NCBI GenBank assembly: GCA_009667805.1
Contig: CM019065.1
Coordinates: 153,548,101 to 153,612,100, forward strand
DNA from: Leptobrachium leishanense
Taxonomy: Eukaryota > Chordata > Amphibia > Anura > Megophryidae
Direction: 5' to 3'
DNA length: 64,000 nt
Positions 1-10,514 of this stretch are shown piece by piece (within the stretch, counting starts at the first letter, position 1; every line of letters starts with the position of its first letter). The notes under the pieces are model-generated. The model made no database searches, was not told the DNA's origin, and was given only the letters and a program-made list of their open reading frames with translations. The position numbers were made by a program, and so were the translations under genes.

Positions 1-1175
1 CACAATATAGAACACACTACTGAGAAAGAGTGGTATGATACGCTTACTGGTCTATCTGTGTGACTTGGCAGGTCTGATGTTCCCCTAATCTGTACAATAA
101 TAGTTCATATGAGATTGTGTCAACACTTTTTAATAAAACCTAAATCGATCACATCTATTGGAACATTTGATGTACACTTTTATTCACTACGTCTTAGAAT
201 GGTTAGTCTGACATGAAAGATCATTCACAAATCCAAGTTGACGTCTAATTATAAAATTATTGCTCAAATGGTACTCCTTTTTAATGGGAGCTTTTAGTAT
301 ACTCTCATTTCCCCACCACAAATGCTAGGTTTACAGGAGTGTACTTCCGAGTGTTGGATTTGAATCCATTTTTAAGAATGGGAACCACATCTGATTTTCA
401 CATTCCACATATGTTTGTTTTCATGATCTTGGCTACATTTCAGCCTTTTGCTCTCCATGTCAAGGTCCAAAAGCAATCAACATATGAATTTTTAATGTTT
501 TTGTACAATAGTAATAAAAAACAGGTAATTTTAAATAGAACATGAATATTTCTGCAGATATCCTGAGTAATGAATAGCGGTGTGACTAAATTTTATAAAG
601 CATGTTACATATTAACCATGTGTGCTTATATCAAGATATAAATATGTCGGTGAAAGGTGAAATTGTTCAGATCTTGTGTATGTAAACTGGACTGGTAGAC
701 GCAGTCAATGTCTAACAATTTAATTGTCAATTAACTTGTACAACATGCAGTTTGTTGGACACTGAACATACTTCTTGTCACATAAAAAGTGCCTTTTTCA
801 ATTTCGGTCTCAATGATATGTCTCACCAATCGATTTTTAACCTTTTCACTGTACAACATGCTCCCAGTTTTTTAACAACATATTTCATTATTTCAAATTT
901 GAGTATTAAGACTGTTCTTAGAATTCTGTTCAATACTTTGTCTCCAATAGTATACCTTCTAAACATTCCATTGCGCCATTACCACCCCAGTAGACACACC
1001 TATGCAACTTCTTTTCTTTTAACATTTTATTAATACACAGAGTGGATAAATGTTTTAATCTTTTGCACTGCCCTACATTACTTCTGCGCATACCACCTCG
1101 CTCAGAGGCCAGCAGCATTGCAGCTCCTGTTGTTTTCCTGACCTTTGAGCAAAGGTAATGTCACAGTGTTGTATT
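1..1175. other. No gene recognised; AT-rich intergenic or intronic DNA
   Basis: This stretch is AT-rich. Its short open frames have no recognisable protein motifs, biased composition or splice context. I see no tandem repeat or terminal-repeat structure in it. Confidence 0.5.
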
Positions 1176-1178
1176 TTA

Positions 1179-1604
1179 GGCTAGGGTCAGACGAAAGCAG
1201 TTTTAACGTGCGTTTAGACGCACGAAATCACGGCCGTGCTAGCAGCAAATGACGTCCAATGCCGGGGAACACACGAAGTACGGCCGCACGAAAGTTCGTC
1301 TGCGCAACGCAAGTGGCAAACGAACGCATTTTTTCTAGAACGTCAAACCGCTAGTACGGACGTACAGAGTGCGCTGCGTCCGCTAGAGGCGTGTGTGCGT
1401 GATTGGGAGACGTCAGACGCTGCTAATGTCCGGCCAACATAACGTCCAGACACAAAAAGTGTTTTATTGATGATCCATACAAAATCACGGACGAAAAGGC
1501 GCATCGTATGACCGCTATCGCGTATTCCGTGAAAAAATGCGTAAATTCGTTCGAACGCACCTTTTCACAGACAACGCGAAAAATGCGTTAGTCTGACCCT
1601 AGCC
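1179..1604. mobile_element. Harbinger-like MITE, about 426 bp
   Basis: The element is bounded by inverted termini GGCTAGGGTCAGAC and GTCTGACCCTAGCC. It is flanked on both sides by TTA, at 1176-1178 and 1605-1607. A 3-bp TWA target duplication is the known hallmark of PIF/Harbinger transposons. The interior is CpG-rich with many ACG and CGT words and no coding capacity, so it is non-autonomous. A related, truncated copy lies at 42912-43250 and shares long stretches, including the end CTGACCCTGGCCTAA. Confidence 0.75.
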
Positions 1605-1607
1605 TTA

Positions 1608-2239
1608 ATAGTCATACACTATTTTCTATCACCCACTTATAGTGACCTGAATTTATGCTCATAAGATTATTGCTCATCATTACAATGTGTCAGGATCCGC
1701 CACTTACCTTAGCCGTTAGGTACTGCCCCTTTGACCAAAATACCTATTATAGCAATTTCCCCTAGTGTGGCACTACCTGAAAACCTAGATATGACTGTTA
1801 TCTCTAGCTGGCCCTTATTACCCAGTTCCTTAAATTCTAACTTCACCATTTCTTCTGGACTAGAATATTGTTTTGCACTTCTGTGCTTACTCTTGAATGA
1901 GTCAAGTCTAGCTTATCTCTCCTTTTTCCAGTGACCCGAGTTTGCCTTCTTCCAGAGACTCCCAGCTTGTCTTGTCCCAGAGACGCTCAGCCTGCTTTGT
2001 TTCCAGAGAAAATGTGTTCCCTCTGGTCCTACAAAATGTGTTCTAATCTTCACATACCTAAATTATATATGGATTTAAACATAACTGTGCTGCTACTACT
2101 ATACTATGTAATGTAACCCTCCCGATACACCCACAATGATCAGCAATTCTGCCAGTCCACACTTCATTCCTGGAAGCCTCACTTCTCTGAGTAGAGCACT
2201 GTCCTCTCCAGACTTTGGATTACACTGGCCATCACACAT
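1608..2239. other. No feature recognised
   Basis: There is no coding motif, terminal repeat or tandem array here. Short open frames are present but look random. Confidence 0.4.
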
Positions 2240-2254
2240 TTTGGTGCCTCAAAT

Positions 2255-3882
2255 AATATACAATTCAAGCTGTGTAGCGCTCAATCCTAGTAGGGGACCA
2301 GAATAATGGAAAATCGCTATTCACTCGATAGTTGCTTTACCACCAGACAACCAGAAAATTCATCAATCAAAAAAAAGAAGCAGAGTGCAGCGCTTACAAT
2401 ATTCCAATATGTAAATAGGATGTATGTTACGATAAATGGATCAATTATAGGAATGTTCTTATTTGTCCAAGAATATTTTACCAGTCCTTATTCACTCTGA
2501 ATCTACAACGGGCTCCAATTCAGAAGAGTTCCTGAAATGTTCCTCCTTCTCGGGATTTTCTGGAATGTTCCTCTTTCTCAGGATTCCTGTCTGTTCCCCA
2601 TCTTTGGAAAATACCACGGCAAACAGCTAATATGCTAATGCTCCTTAGGTTCCTACTGTAGATGTAATAAAGAGGCATAGCATAACACTGTATTTCACCA
2701 TGAGAATATACCCATTCCATGTGTGTACTCACATGGTTCTGGACCTCACTTAGGTCCCAAGTTAGGTTGCTCAGAGGTTGCTTTAAATGGGTACAACCTT
2801 CCTGTAAAACCACAATGATTCCAACGCAGTATAGATAGGTTCTATTACAGGATCATTTATTAAAACAATAAAAAACAAAAGATTAAAATATATAATCTGC
2901 CAAAACGCGTTTCACCATTAGGTATAGTGTACCTGCAGCTTCCTCAGTTCGCTCATATTTAACTTCCTAGTCTCTCCATTTTTAAACTCTATCTTACTGC
3001 TGTTAACCAATCGGTTTGCGTCAAAACGGCGGGAAAAAGATTCCAATAATTAGAACAATTGTTTTAAATGACTCCAGGGGAGTTCCTATTAGTGCATCCA
3101 TCTGTCTATCTCCACTTCGTTTCTTAAACACACTCCTTCCATCTAGATACCGGAAATCGTTTATCTGAGTGCAGAGGGAAAACTCAAATGTGAAAGTATG
3201 CACATGCTCACTCCATAGTTCTCCAGGATACACATCAATCTTAAATAATATATCTTATATTTACTGTTATTCATGTTTTTATCCCTTATAGATATATTTA
3301 TACGTTCAAATATAGGTGTACCGCGTCAGGGGATAGACGGAGAAGATCAGAGGTCATAATACTTTCGTTTTAGTGAAGCTGAGGGAAATTGACCTCTGAG
3401 CGGAGGTCGGGGTACAGACACGTACTTCCGTTCCGCAAATGGGGATCTTCTCCGTCTATCCCCAGACGCGGTACGCGTATATTTGAACGTATAACTATAT
3501 CTATAAGGGTTGAAAACAAGAATAACAGTAAATATAAGATGTATTATTTATTTATAAAGGATTTTACCAGGAAAGATACATTGAAATTTCTCTCGTTTTC
3601 AAGTATATCCTGGAGAACGATGGAGTGCGCATGTGCATACTTTCACATTTGAGTTTTCCCTCTGCATTCAAGTGAGGTCCGGAAACATGTGAGTACACAC
3701 ATGGAATTGGTATATTCTCATGGTGAAATACAGTGTTATGCTATGCCTCTTTATTACATCTAGGAACCTAAGGAGCATTAGTATATTAGCTGTTTGCCAT
3801 GGTATTTTCAGCCAGAAATCCTGAGAAGGAGGAACATTCCAGAATATCCCGAGAAGGAGGAACATTTCAGGAACTCTTCTGA
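2255..3882. mobile_element. Foldback (long inverted repeat) element, probably Penelope-related
   Basis: The sequence from about 2516 to 3345 reappears inverted from about 3435 to 3888. For example, the segment with AGAGTTCCTGAAATG near 2525 is matched by its complement near 3870, and the arms near 3240-3345 and 3440-3545 pair almost base for base. The left arm is expanded by an insert (about 2780-3160) with a hammerhead-like motif. The right arm carries a roughly 60-bp dispersed repeat (3548-3610). The 15-base word TTGGTGCCTCAAATA occurs at 2240-2254 and again at 3883-3897, which suggests a target duplication around the whole unit. The Penelope link is inferred from the hammerhead-like motif and from resemblance to the unit at 20928-21660. 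Confidence 0.55.
2895..2955 (-). ncRNA. Hammerhead-ribozyme-like motif (degenerate)
   Basis: On the minus strand CTGAGGA (complement of 2941-2947) is followed by a hairpin-forming segment and then GAAACGCG (complement of 2906-2913). This is the order of the hammerhead core: CUGANGA, stem II, GAAA. Stem II here includes AGGTA pairing with TACCT. I see no convincing stem I, so self-cleavage is doubtful. Confidence 0.35.
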
Positions 3883-3999
3883 ATTGGTGCCTCAAATATT
3901 TGACCTGTTGGGTATATTTTAACCGCTGATAACATATATGGCACCAGTTTTCCCCTATCAGCAATAGTTTTTGAGATCCAGAACATAAGCCATATACAG

Positions 4000-4625
4000 G
4001 AAATGCTAGCAGAATGCTTGGTTGTGTAGGGAGAGGTATTAGCAGTAGGAAAAGGGAAGTGCTCATGCCACTGTACAGAGCACTGGTGAGACCTCACTTG
4101 GAGTACTGTGTGCAGTACTGGAGACCGTATCTCCAGAAGGATATAGACCTCTTAGAGAGAGTTCAGAGAAGGGCTACTAAATGGTGTACGGCTTGAAGGA
4201 GAAAAGTTACCAGGAAAGGCTTAATGATCTTAACATGTACAGCTTGGAAAAAAGACGAGACAGAGGAGATATGATAGAAACATTTAAATACGTAAAGGGA
4301 ATCCACAAGGTAGAGGAAGGGAGTATATTTAAAAGGAAACAAAATAGCAAAACAAGAGGACATAGTCTTAGATTAGAGGGGCAAAGGTTAAAAGTAACAT
4401 CAGGAAGCATTATTTTACTGAGAGGGTGGTGGATACATGGAACAGTCTTCCAGTAGAAGTGGTAGAGGCCAAAACAGTAATTGAATTTAAGAAAGCATGG
4501 GATAGGCATAAGGCTATCCTAAACAAAAGATAAATCCAGGTAAAGTATCCATGTAATTGGGCAGACTAGATGGGCCGAAAGGTTCTTATCTGCCGACATT
4601 TTTCTATGTTTCTATGTTTCTACAC
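4000..4625 (+). mobile_element. CR1 LINE 3' end fragment
   Basis: Translated pieces at 4014-4196 read LVRPHLEYCVQYW and LLERVQRRATK, typical of the C-terminal reverse-transcriptase region of CR1 LINEs. The following frames continue this C-terminus through frameshifts. The 3' end consists of repeated TTCTATGTTTCTATG, the short tandem terminus expected of CR1 instead of a poly(A) tail. The copy is 5'-truncated and inactive. Confidence 0.85.
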
Positions 4626-5309
4626 TTTGCTCGCCCATAAAAAGTCAGGAAATGTTTTTTTAACGTAGCGTTTAAATTAATATCTTTTACTGTAAGCATG
4701 AAGAAAACATTAAAGATTAAAAGAAGGGGGTGTGGCCAGCTACCAACGGGAGCATACATGTTTTAATGGAGCTCCACACGTCTGCCGCTCTTGAGGACTC
4801 CCAGATGACTCTTAATGTGGCAATTTCTATCACAAGGGGTGCTGAAGTAGCTGGCCACCGGAACCATGCTGTCCAGAGCCCGCTTTGTCCCCCCCCTCCA
4901 GACCAGAGAAATGCCTTGCGGCCGACGATTTGCGGCTGGGCCGAGGCACTGACGGCCATCTTGCGGCCTTCCCCGTTGCTCCTATGTTCTCCCCACCTGA
5001 CTGTTCTGCCGCCTCATCTCGGAGTGAGCTTCTGAGGGCTGCGGAGACGGAGGGCCCACGTCTTCCGACTACCTTGGATGGCTCTCGGGCGGGGGTGACA
5101 GGCGGATCTGTTGATGACCCCCTCACTGGAGGTATGGATGCTGTTCTTTCAGACCTAGATGCCTGTTTGCGGTTGTTGGAGGAGGATAATGCGGATGGCC
5201 CGCTTACCAGAGGCGTCTGGTACCGAATGATGTCCGCGCTGCTGGACCAGGGCCAGTGCTAGACTATTTTGTGCCCTAGGCAAGACCAGCTACTTGCACC
5301 CCCCCCCAA

Positions 5310-6145
5310 AAAAAGAAAGCTCACATGGGTATATTTGCCCTAGGTCACACATGGGTATATTTGCCCCCAGCTCTCACATGGATATATTTGCCCCTAGCTC
5401 ACACATGGATATGTTGCCCCAGCTCTCACATGGGTATATTTGCCCCAGCTCACGCATGGATATATTGCCCCCAGCTCACGCATGGGTATATCTGCCCCAG
5501 CTCTTACATGGGTATATTTGCTCCCTAGCTCACACATGGAAATATTGCCCCAGCTCACACATAGAAATATTGCCCCAGCTCATACATGGGTATATATTGC
5601 CCCAGCTCACACATGGATATCTGCCCCAGCTCACAGATGGATATCTGCCCCAGCTCTCACATGGAGATCTGCCCCAGCTCACACATGGATATCTGCCCCA
5701 GCTCACACATGGATATCTGCCCCAGCTCACACATGGAAATATTGCCCCAGCTCACACATGGGTATATATTGCCACAGCTCACACATGGGTATATCTGTCC
5801 CAGCTCACACATGGATATCTGCCCCATCTCACACATGGAAATATTGACCCAGCTCACACATGGGTATATATTGCCACAGCTCACACATGGGTATATCTGC
5901 CCCAGCTCACACATGGAAATCTGCCCCAGCTCCCATATGGTTATCTGCCCCAGCTCACCCATGGATATCTGCCCCAGCTCACACATGGATATCTGCCCCA
6001 GCTCTTACATGGATATCTGCCCCAGCTCACACATGGATATCTGCCCCAGCTCACACATGGATATCTGCCCCAGCTCTTACATAGATATCTGCCCCAGCTC
6101 ACACATAAATATCTGCCCCAGCTCTTACATGGATATCTATAGCAG
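5310..6145. repeat. Minisatellite, unit CCCCAGCTCACACATGGATAT-like (about 21-24 bp)
   Basis: Roughly 35 imperfect copies of CCAGCTCACACATGGATAT with CTGCC or TTGCC spacers run across this stretch. Variants differ at ATGGGTATAT, ATGGAAAT and CTCTTAC. The complement, GAGCTGGGGCA...ATCCATG, is the same repeat found at 16100-17110 and 30720-32215. Units are mostly a multiple of three bases and lack stops, which produces several long overlapping open frames on both strands. I do not consider these genes. Confidence 0.95.
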
Positions 6146-6444
6146 TAGCCCAAAAGGGCAAAAGTGAATAATTGGCGCTAAAATTACAGTGCCTATCTTT
6201 ACAATTTTTACAATTTTGTGCTCCTCCAACACCCACGTGCACCCCACACACGAACAAAAATCAAAATACAGTCGGACACCAGTCCCCGTGCGAGCGCACA
6301 CTCTTGATCCCAATGGTGTTATATACCCATCAGTAATCCATAAGAAACACTTATCTGATAGTGCTTCTCTCAGATAGTATAGCTGTCATAAATTTGAATC
6401 CTATAGTATAGGGACACAAATAAAAGGCATAGGGTGCAATATTG
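6146..6444. mobile_element. Left part of a palindromic, Penelope-like repeat split by Ngaro
   Basis: This segment lies between the minisatellite and the Ngaro left end and resumes at 12640. Its partner carries two hammerhead-like motifs in inverted orientation. No coding motif is seen. The exact left boundary inside the hAT is not clear. Confidence 0.4.
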
Positions 6445-6746
6445 TCTTGACTGATTAAACCTGGGACCTCCTTGACCCATACCCCTTAAATATAAAGAAA
6501 GACACAACAACTTCTTAACTGGAAAGGACATGGGCCACAGCTTTATTAAATATTTACACCATGTAATCCAGCAGTGCTTTTCCTCCGTTATCCGCCCTAC
6601 TACTCCTGTAATAGGCAGTTCACCGATCCAAAACCAGGAGCTCGTCACCCCGCCTGACCGAGATCAAGCGGGGCTCGTCTCGTTAATGCCTCACCCGAAG
6701 GCGGCTTAACCATTTTAAAGCACCGCTGTCCAGGAACCACGCCAAT
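6445..6746 (-). repeat. Ngaro terminal repeat B2
   Basis: This is a direct copy of 6978-7274. Both begin TCTTGACTGATTAAACC and end ACCACGCCAAT. The copies differ by a 5-base length change near AAAGACACAACAAC and a few substitutions. Confidence 0.88.
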
Positions 6747-6795
6747 CCAAAGCTGTGACACGAAGAAGACGAACTTCAACAGGGTGGGCGGGCGG

Positions 6796-6980
6796 GAATC
6801 TCCTTGATGCACAGTTGAAGCTGGCAGGGAACAAAGAGACAGAACACACCCCCACAGATGCATATATAGGTAAGTAAAACAATGTTGCACACATATGACC
6901 AATGGCTCCACATTTCTTATCTGACCATCCGGCCCAGGCCATCAGTCATGTCCCCCTTCCTTAAAGGTGCAGGGGATTCT
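6796..6980 (-). repeat. Ngaro internal repeat A2
   Basis: This is a direct copy of 12455-12639. Both start GAATCTCCTTGATGCAC and end GCAGGGGATTCT, with only scattered differences. It abuts B1 directly, giving the B1-A2 circular-junction mimic of Ngaro elements. Confidence 0.88.
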
Positions 6981-7274
6981 TGACTGATTAAACCTGGGAC
7001 CTCCTTGACCCATACCCCTTAAATATAAAAGAACACAACTTCTTAACTGGAAAGGGCATGGGCCACAGCTTTATTAAATATTTACACCATGTAATCCAGC
7101 AGTGCTTTTCCTCCGTTATCCGCCCTACTACTCCTGTAACAGGCAGTTCACCGATCCAAAACCAGGAGCTCGTCACCCTGCCTGACCGAGATCAAGCGGG
7201 GCTCGTCTCGTTAATGCCTCACCCGAAGGCGGCTTAACCATTTTAAAGCACCGCTGTCCAGGAACCACGCCAAT
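6978..7274 (-). repeat. Ngaro internal repeat B1
   Basis: This is the near-identical partner of B2 at 6445-6746. It lies just downstream of the hydrolase coding region on the minus strand. Confidence 0.88.
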
Positions 7275-7877
7275 GCCAGGGGCACCATGGTCTCCTAATG
7301 GCTGCCCCTGCGCCCACCGCAGACAGCGCCTCCTCGATCCCCGACATCAAACCAAGCAAAAAGATATCCAAACCAATGTCCGTCAAATGGACCCCATCAC
7401 CCAGAATCACATTCCGATTGTCGCCTTCCAACTCCTTGTGACGGATCGCCACCCCCCTAACTGCCGAACAAATTTAGAGACCTCCCTGTTAACTCTCTTC
7501 CTGGCCCTGTCAATGGCCCGTGGCGCCGCCATCTCCTCCCAACGAGGTCGAGAAATAATGTCGGACCACACCAGCGACAATCCCCCAAATTTAGCAAAAC
7601 AGCGGGCCAGATCCAGCTTCATAGCCCGAATCAGGTCCACCGAACTAACAATCCCTAAATCATTCCCCGCCGCATGAACAACCAAAATAACCTCCCTGGG
7701 AACCTTCCCTGCCAAAATATCACATTCCTTCGACACCCGAGCCCAACGCAAACCCCGGATACCCAACCAGCAAATCTCCACCACTTCCGTTGAAAAACCA
7801 AGGTTCCTGCCATGCGGCCATTGTTCAGCCTGCACGGCCGCCCAATGCACGAAGGAATGACCCAATATCCAGACCAA
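7243..7877 (-). pseudogene. Ngaro SGNH-type hydrolase ORF, one frameshift
   Basis: Ngaro elements of vertebrates commonly carry a fourth reading frame for an SGNH (GDSL-like) hydrolase of unknown role in transposition. The minus-strand product starts near 7877 with WILGHSFVHW (block I, GxSF-like serine). It continues with VVHAAGNDLG (block III, GND) and LVWSDIISR. In the next frame, from 7452, it reaches LGDGVHLTDIG, carrying the D-x-x-H of block V. The switch between 7407 and 7452 shows a frameshift. It follows the recombinase frame closely, as expected for the element. Confidence 0.75.
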
Positions 7878-7897
7878 CCGCGGGGAAGTACCTGAAA

Positions 7898-8701
7898 TTA
7901 TAAAAAGTTAGGACGAACATACGATCGAAATCGATCCGATCGCCACCTGCCCAACCGACGAATCATGCCGTCCGACGCGCCCGCGCCCGCAGCCACCGTC
8001 GCCGCGCCAATCCGAAAAGAATGGGAGGCAAACAATCCCGGGTCGTAACCCAACACTTGTACGCATTGCTTGAAAACAGCCGAAAATTGATACCGGGTCA
8101 AACGAACCCCATTAAGGTGAATCAAAAAGGAGTCAGTCAAATCTGGACGAACCGCTAAATACTCTCGCGTGAGGCTCAAAGGACACCCGATCCCCCCAAC
8201 CGCATCCAACGTAATCAGCACACCCCTACCCAACTGATCCGTCTTGGACCTGGCAATCAAAACCCGCACCTGAGCGGCAGCCACCGAGACATGCGCCAAG
8301 CGCAAGGCAGAATGGGTCCGAGAGTTAGGAGCAACCAGCTCACCCACCCTCAAAGCCCCATAAAAAGCGAAGGCAAACGCCACCCGAAATAATCGCGCTT
8401 CAAAAAGATCGCGACAGACCCCACTTAAAACCTCCAACAAATCCAAAAACATGGAGCCAGAAACCGGGTGCCGAACATCAGGCATCGCCGTCCGTCTCCA
8501 ACCCGAAACAATTCTGCGAAGCAGGAAATCCCGACCAACATCCTCCCACCCAAGCGCCTTGCACAAAAATGAAAGGGCAGTCAGTACTCTGGCCGCTCCC
8601 GAACCAGAGCCCCCTTGCTCCCGGAGGGAATTGAAATAAATCAAGGTGGCCCACCTTCGATCCTCTGCCGTATGCCAACCCCGTTCCCCCTGTGCCACCA
8701 A
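7898..8701 (-). CDS. Ngaro tyrosine recombinase (YR)
   Basis: This is the integrase of the element: a phage-lambda-type tyrosine recombinase thought to insert a circular DNA intermediate. The 267-residue frame shows GALRVGELV (box A arginine), FASHSFRIGAAT (H-x-x-R of box C), then LGRWRSDRFRSYVR with the nucleophile tyrosine. The N-terminal SAM-like core-binding part, including ENSLSGASWTAYSQVWRRW, lies upstream in another frame near 8770, so a frame change separates it. The hydrolase frame follows immediately. The catalytic domain is uninterrupted. Confidence 0.88.
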   Translation of the reverse strand: MVAQGERGWHTAEDRRWATLIYFNSLREQGGSGSGAARVLTALSFLCKALGWEDVGRDFLLRRIVSGWRRTAMPDVRHPVSGSMFLDLLEVLSGVCRDLFEARLFRVAFAFAFYGALRVGELVAPNSRTHSALRLAHVSVAAAQVRVLIARSKTDQLGRGVLITLDAVGGIGCPLSLTREYLAVRPDLTDSFLIHLNGVRLTRYQFSAVFKQCVQVLGYDPGLFASHSFRIGAATVAAGAGASDGMIRRLGRWRSDRFRSYVRPNFL

Positions 8702-8926
8702 CCCCCCACCTCCGCCAGACCTGAGAGTAGGCAGTCCACGATGCTCCCGACAAAGAGTTCTCCAGCAACGTTCTCAGCCCGGCGAAGCGAGGGTCCAGAG
8801 CCACAGAGGAAAGGGTGTCGCAGCCCTCGCTGCCCCTTGAGCCACCTGCCAAAAACGGTCCCACTGGAACCGGGAGAGTGCGTCAGCAATCACGTTCTGA
8901 ACACCCGGCACATGTCGAGCCCGCAA

Positions 8927-10465
8927 TCATACATTTCGCTCTAGACAACGCAGCACCAGGTGTCGCAAAAGAGCCAAGATGGGAGGGGAACCAGACGACG
9001 AACGATTCACCACCTGCACCACGCCCAGGTTGTCCGTCCAGAACACCACCCGCCTATTAGCCAGACGCTCCCCCCACAGCTCCAGGGCCACAATCAATGG
9101 AAAAAGTTCCAAAAACGTGAGATTCCTCACCAATTCAGACGCCGCCCAATGCGGGGGCCACGCTTCGGCACACCAAGCACCCTGGAAGTACACTCCAAAG
9201 CCATGCGCCCCAGACGCATCAGCAAAAAGCTTGAGGGACTGATTGTCCTCGTCCGCCTCTTGCCAATATGTCAGCCCATTGTACTGCAGCAAGAAGGATT
9301 GCCACACCACCAAGTCTGCCTTCAAAGCACTAGAGATGCGAACAAAGTGGTGGGGTGCGCATACCCCGGCGGTAGCCAGAGACAACCTGCGACAAAAAGC
9401 CCGGCCCATTGGCATCACCCGGCACGCAAATGTCAGGTGACCCAATAGCGACTGAATCTCTGAAAGTCGCATTTTCGCAACCCCTTGCACCCTCCCCACC
9501 AACCGCAACAAGGTCTGGATTTTGTCGACCGGCAAACGGAAAACACGGAGGACGGTATCGATCTCAATGCCCAAAAATGCAAGCGATTGAACCGGGCCCT
9601 CCGTCTTCCCCTCAGCCAACGGCACACCAAACTCTCCTGCAACCTCACGGAAAATCTGCAGCATGGCGGCGCAGTCGCCGGAATCCGCCGGTCCCACAAA
9701 CAGGAAATCATCCAAATAATGGACCACCGAATTCCGACCAGCGCGCCGACACACCACCCAGTGCAAAAAGGAAGAAAACAATTCAAAATAATAACAAGAA
9801 ATCGAGCAGCCCATTGGCAGACAACGGTCGTAGTAAAAACCCCCACGAAAGGAACACCCAAGCAAATGATAGTCCGGTCGAATCGGCAGCAAACGAAACG
9901 CTGACTCAATGTCCGCTTTAGCCAACAAACAACCAGGACCAGCCTCCCGCACAATCTGCAATGCTTCGTCAAAAGAAGAATATCGCACGCGACATCCCTC
10001 TTTTCCAATACCGTCATTAATAGAAAGACCGGCCGGGTAGGAAAGATGGTGGATCATGCGGAACTTACCCTTCTCCCTCTTGGGCACAATGCCCAACGGA
10101 GACACCCGAAGATTAGAAAAGGGGAGCTCCGCAAAAGGACCCACCATCCGCCCCAACCTAACCTCCTTAGCCAACTTGTCCGCCACAACCTCGCCTTGCT
10201 GACGCGCAGAAATAAAATTTTGAGAAAATTGAGGAAAATCCGACGCCACATGCGGAATAACAAAACCGTCACGAAAACCATCGAATAATAGCTCAGCGCA
10301 TCGCCTATTGGGGTACCTGTCTAGCCAAGGAACCATAGCCCGAACCATCACCAGGGTGATCCCTTCTATCAGGCTTACCCCGACTTGGAGCCCTAAAGGC
10401 CGCGCCATGTCCCTTTCTAAAGCATCGAAATGCCGGGTGGGATCCCCCACAGGAAGAACACTCAT
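8927..10465 (-). CDS. Ngaro reverse transcriptase-RNase H
   Basis: This polyprotein copies the element's RNA into DNA. The 512-residue frame contains RT motifs KADIESAFRLLPI, CLPMGCSISCYYFELF and the catalytic VHYLDDFLFVG, then an RNase H domain with LKLFADASGAHGFGVYF, FLELFPLIVA and VVFWTDNLGVV. The frame ends at a TGA (8927-8929). In the same frame directly beyond it the RNase H tail continues as RHVPGVQNVIADALSRF, so this stop is a nonsense change rather than the natural end. The start is uncertain because the gag zinc-finger frame overlaps the N-terminus. Confidence 0.88.
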   Translation of the reverse strand: MSVLPVGDPTRHFDALERDMARPLGLQVGVSLIEGITLVMVRAMVPWLDRYPNRRCAELLFDGFRDGFVIPHVASDFPQFSQNFISARQQGEVVADKLAKEVRLGRMVGPFAELPFSNLRVSPLGIVPKREKGKFRMIHHLSYPAGLSINDGIGKEGCRVRYSSFDEALQIVREAGPGCLLAKADIESAFRLLPIRPDYHLLGCSFRGGFYYDRCLPMGCSISCYYFELFSSFLHWVVCRRAGRNSVVHYLDDFLFVGPADSGDCAAMLQIFREVAGEFGVPLAEGKTEGPVQSLAFLGIEIDTVLRVFRLPVDKIQTLLRLVGRVQGVAKMRLSEIQSLLGHLTFACRVMPMGRAFCRRLSLATAGVCAPHHFVRISSALKADLVVWQSFLLQYNGLTYWQEADEDNQSLKLFADASGAHGFGVYFQGAWCAEAWPPHWAASELVRNLTFLELFPLIVALELWGERLANRRVVFWTDNLGVVQVVNRSSSGSPPILALLRHLVLRCLERNV

Positions 10466-10514
10466 GTTTGAAACGGCAATTAGCGGACCAATGGCACTGG
10501 GACTCTTTGAAAAG

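Noticed and set aside
5310..6145. Possible CRISPR-like array of short repeats
   Set aside because: Units are contiguous with no unique spacers and the context is a eukaryotic transposon, so this is a minisatellite.
5294..6167. Overlapping open frames of up to 282 residues (LPQLTHGY repeats)
   Set aside because: Same cause as above: the minisatellite unit is a multiple of three and lacks stops on both strands.
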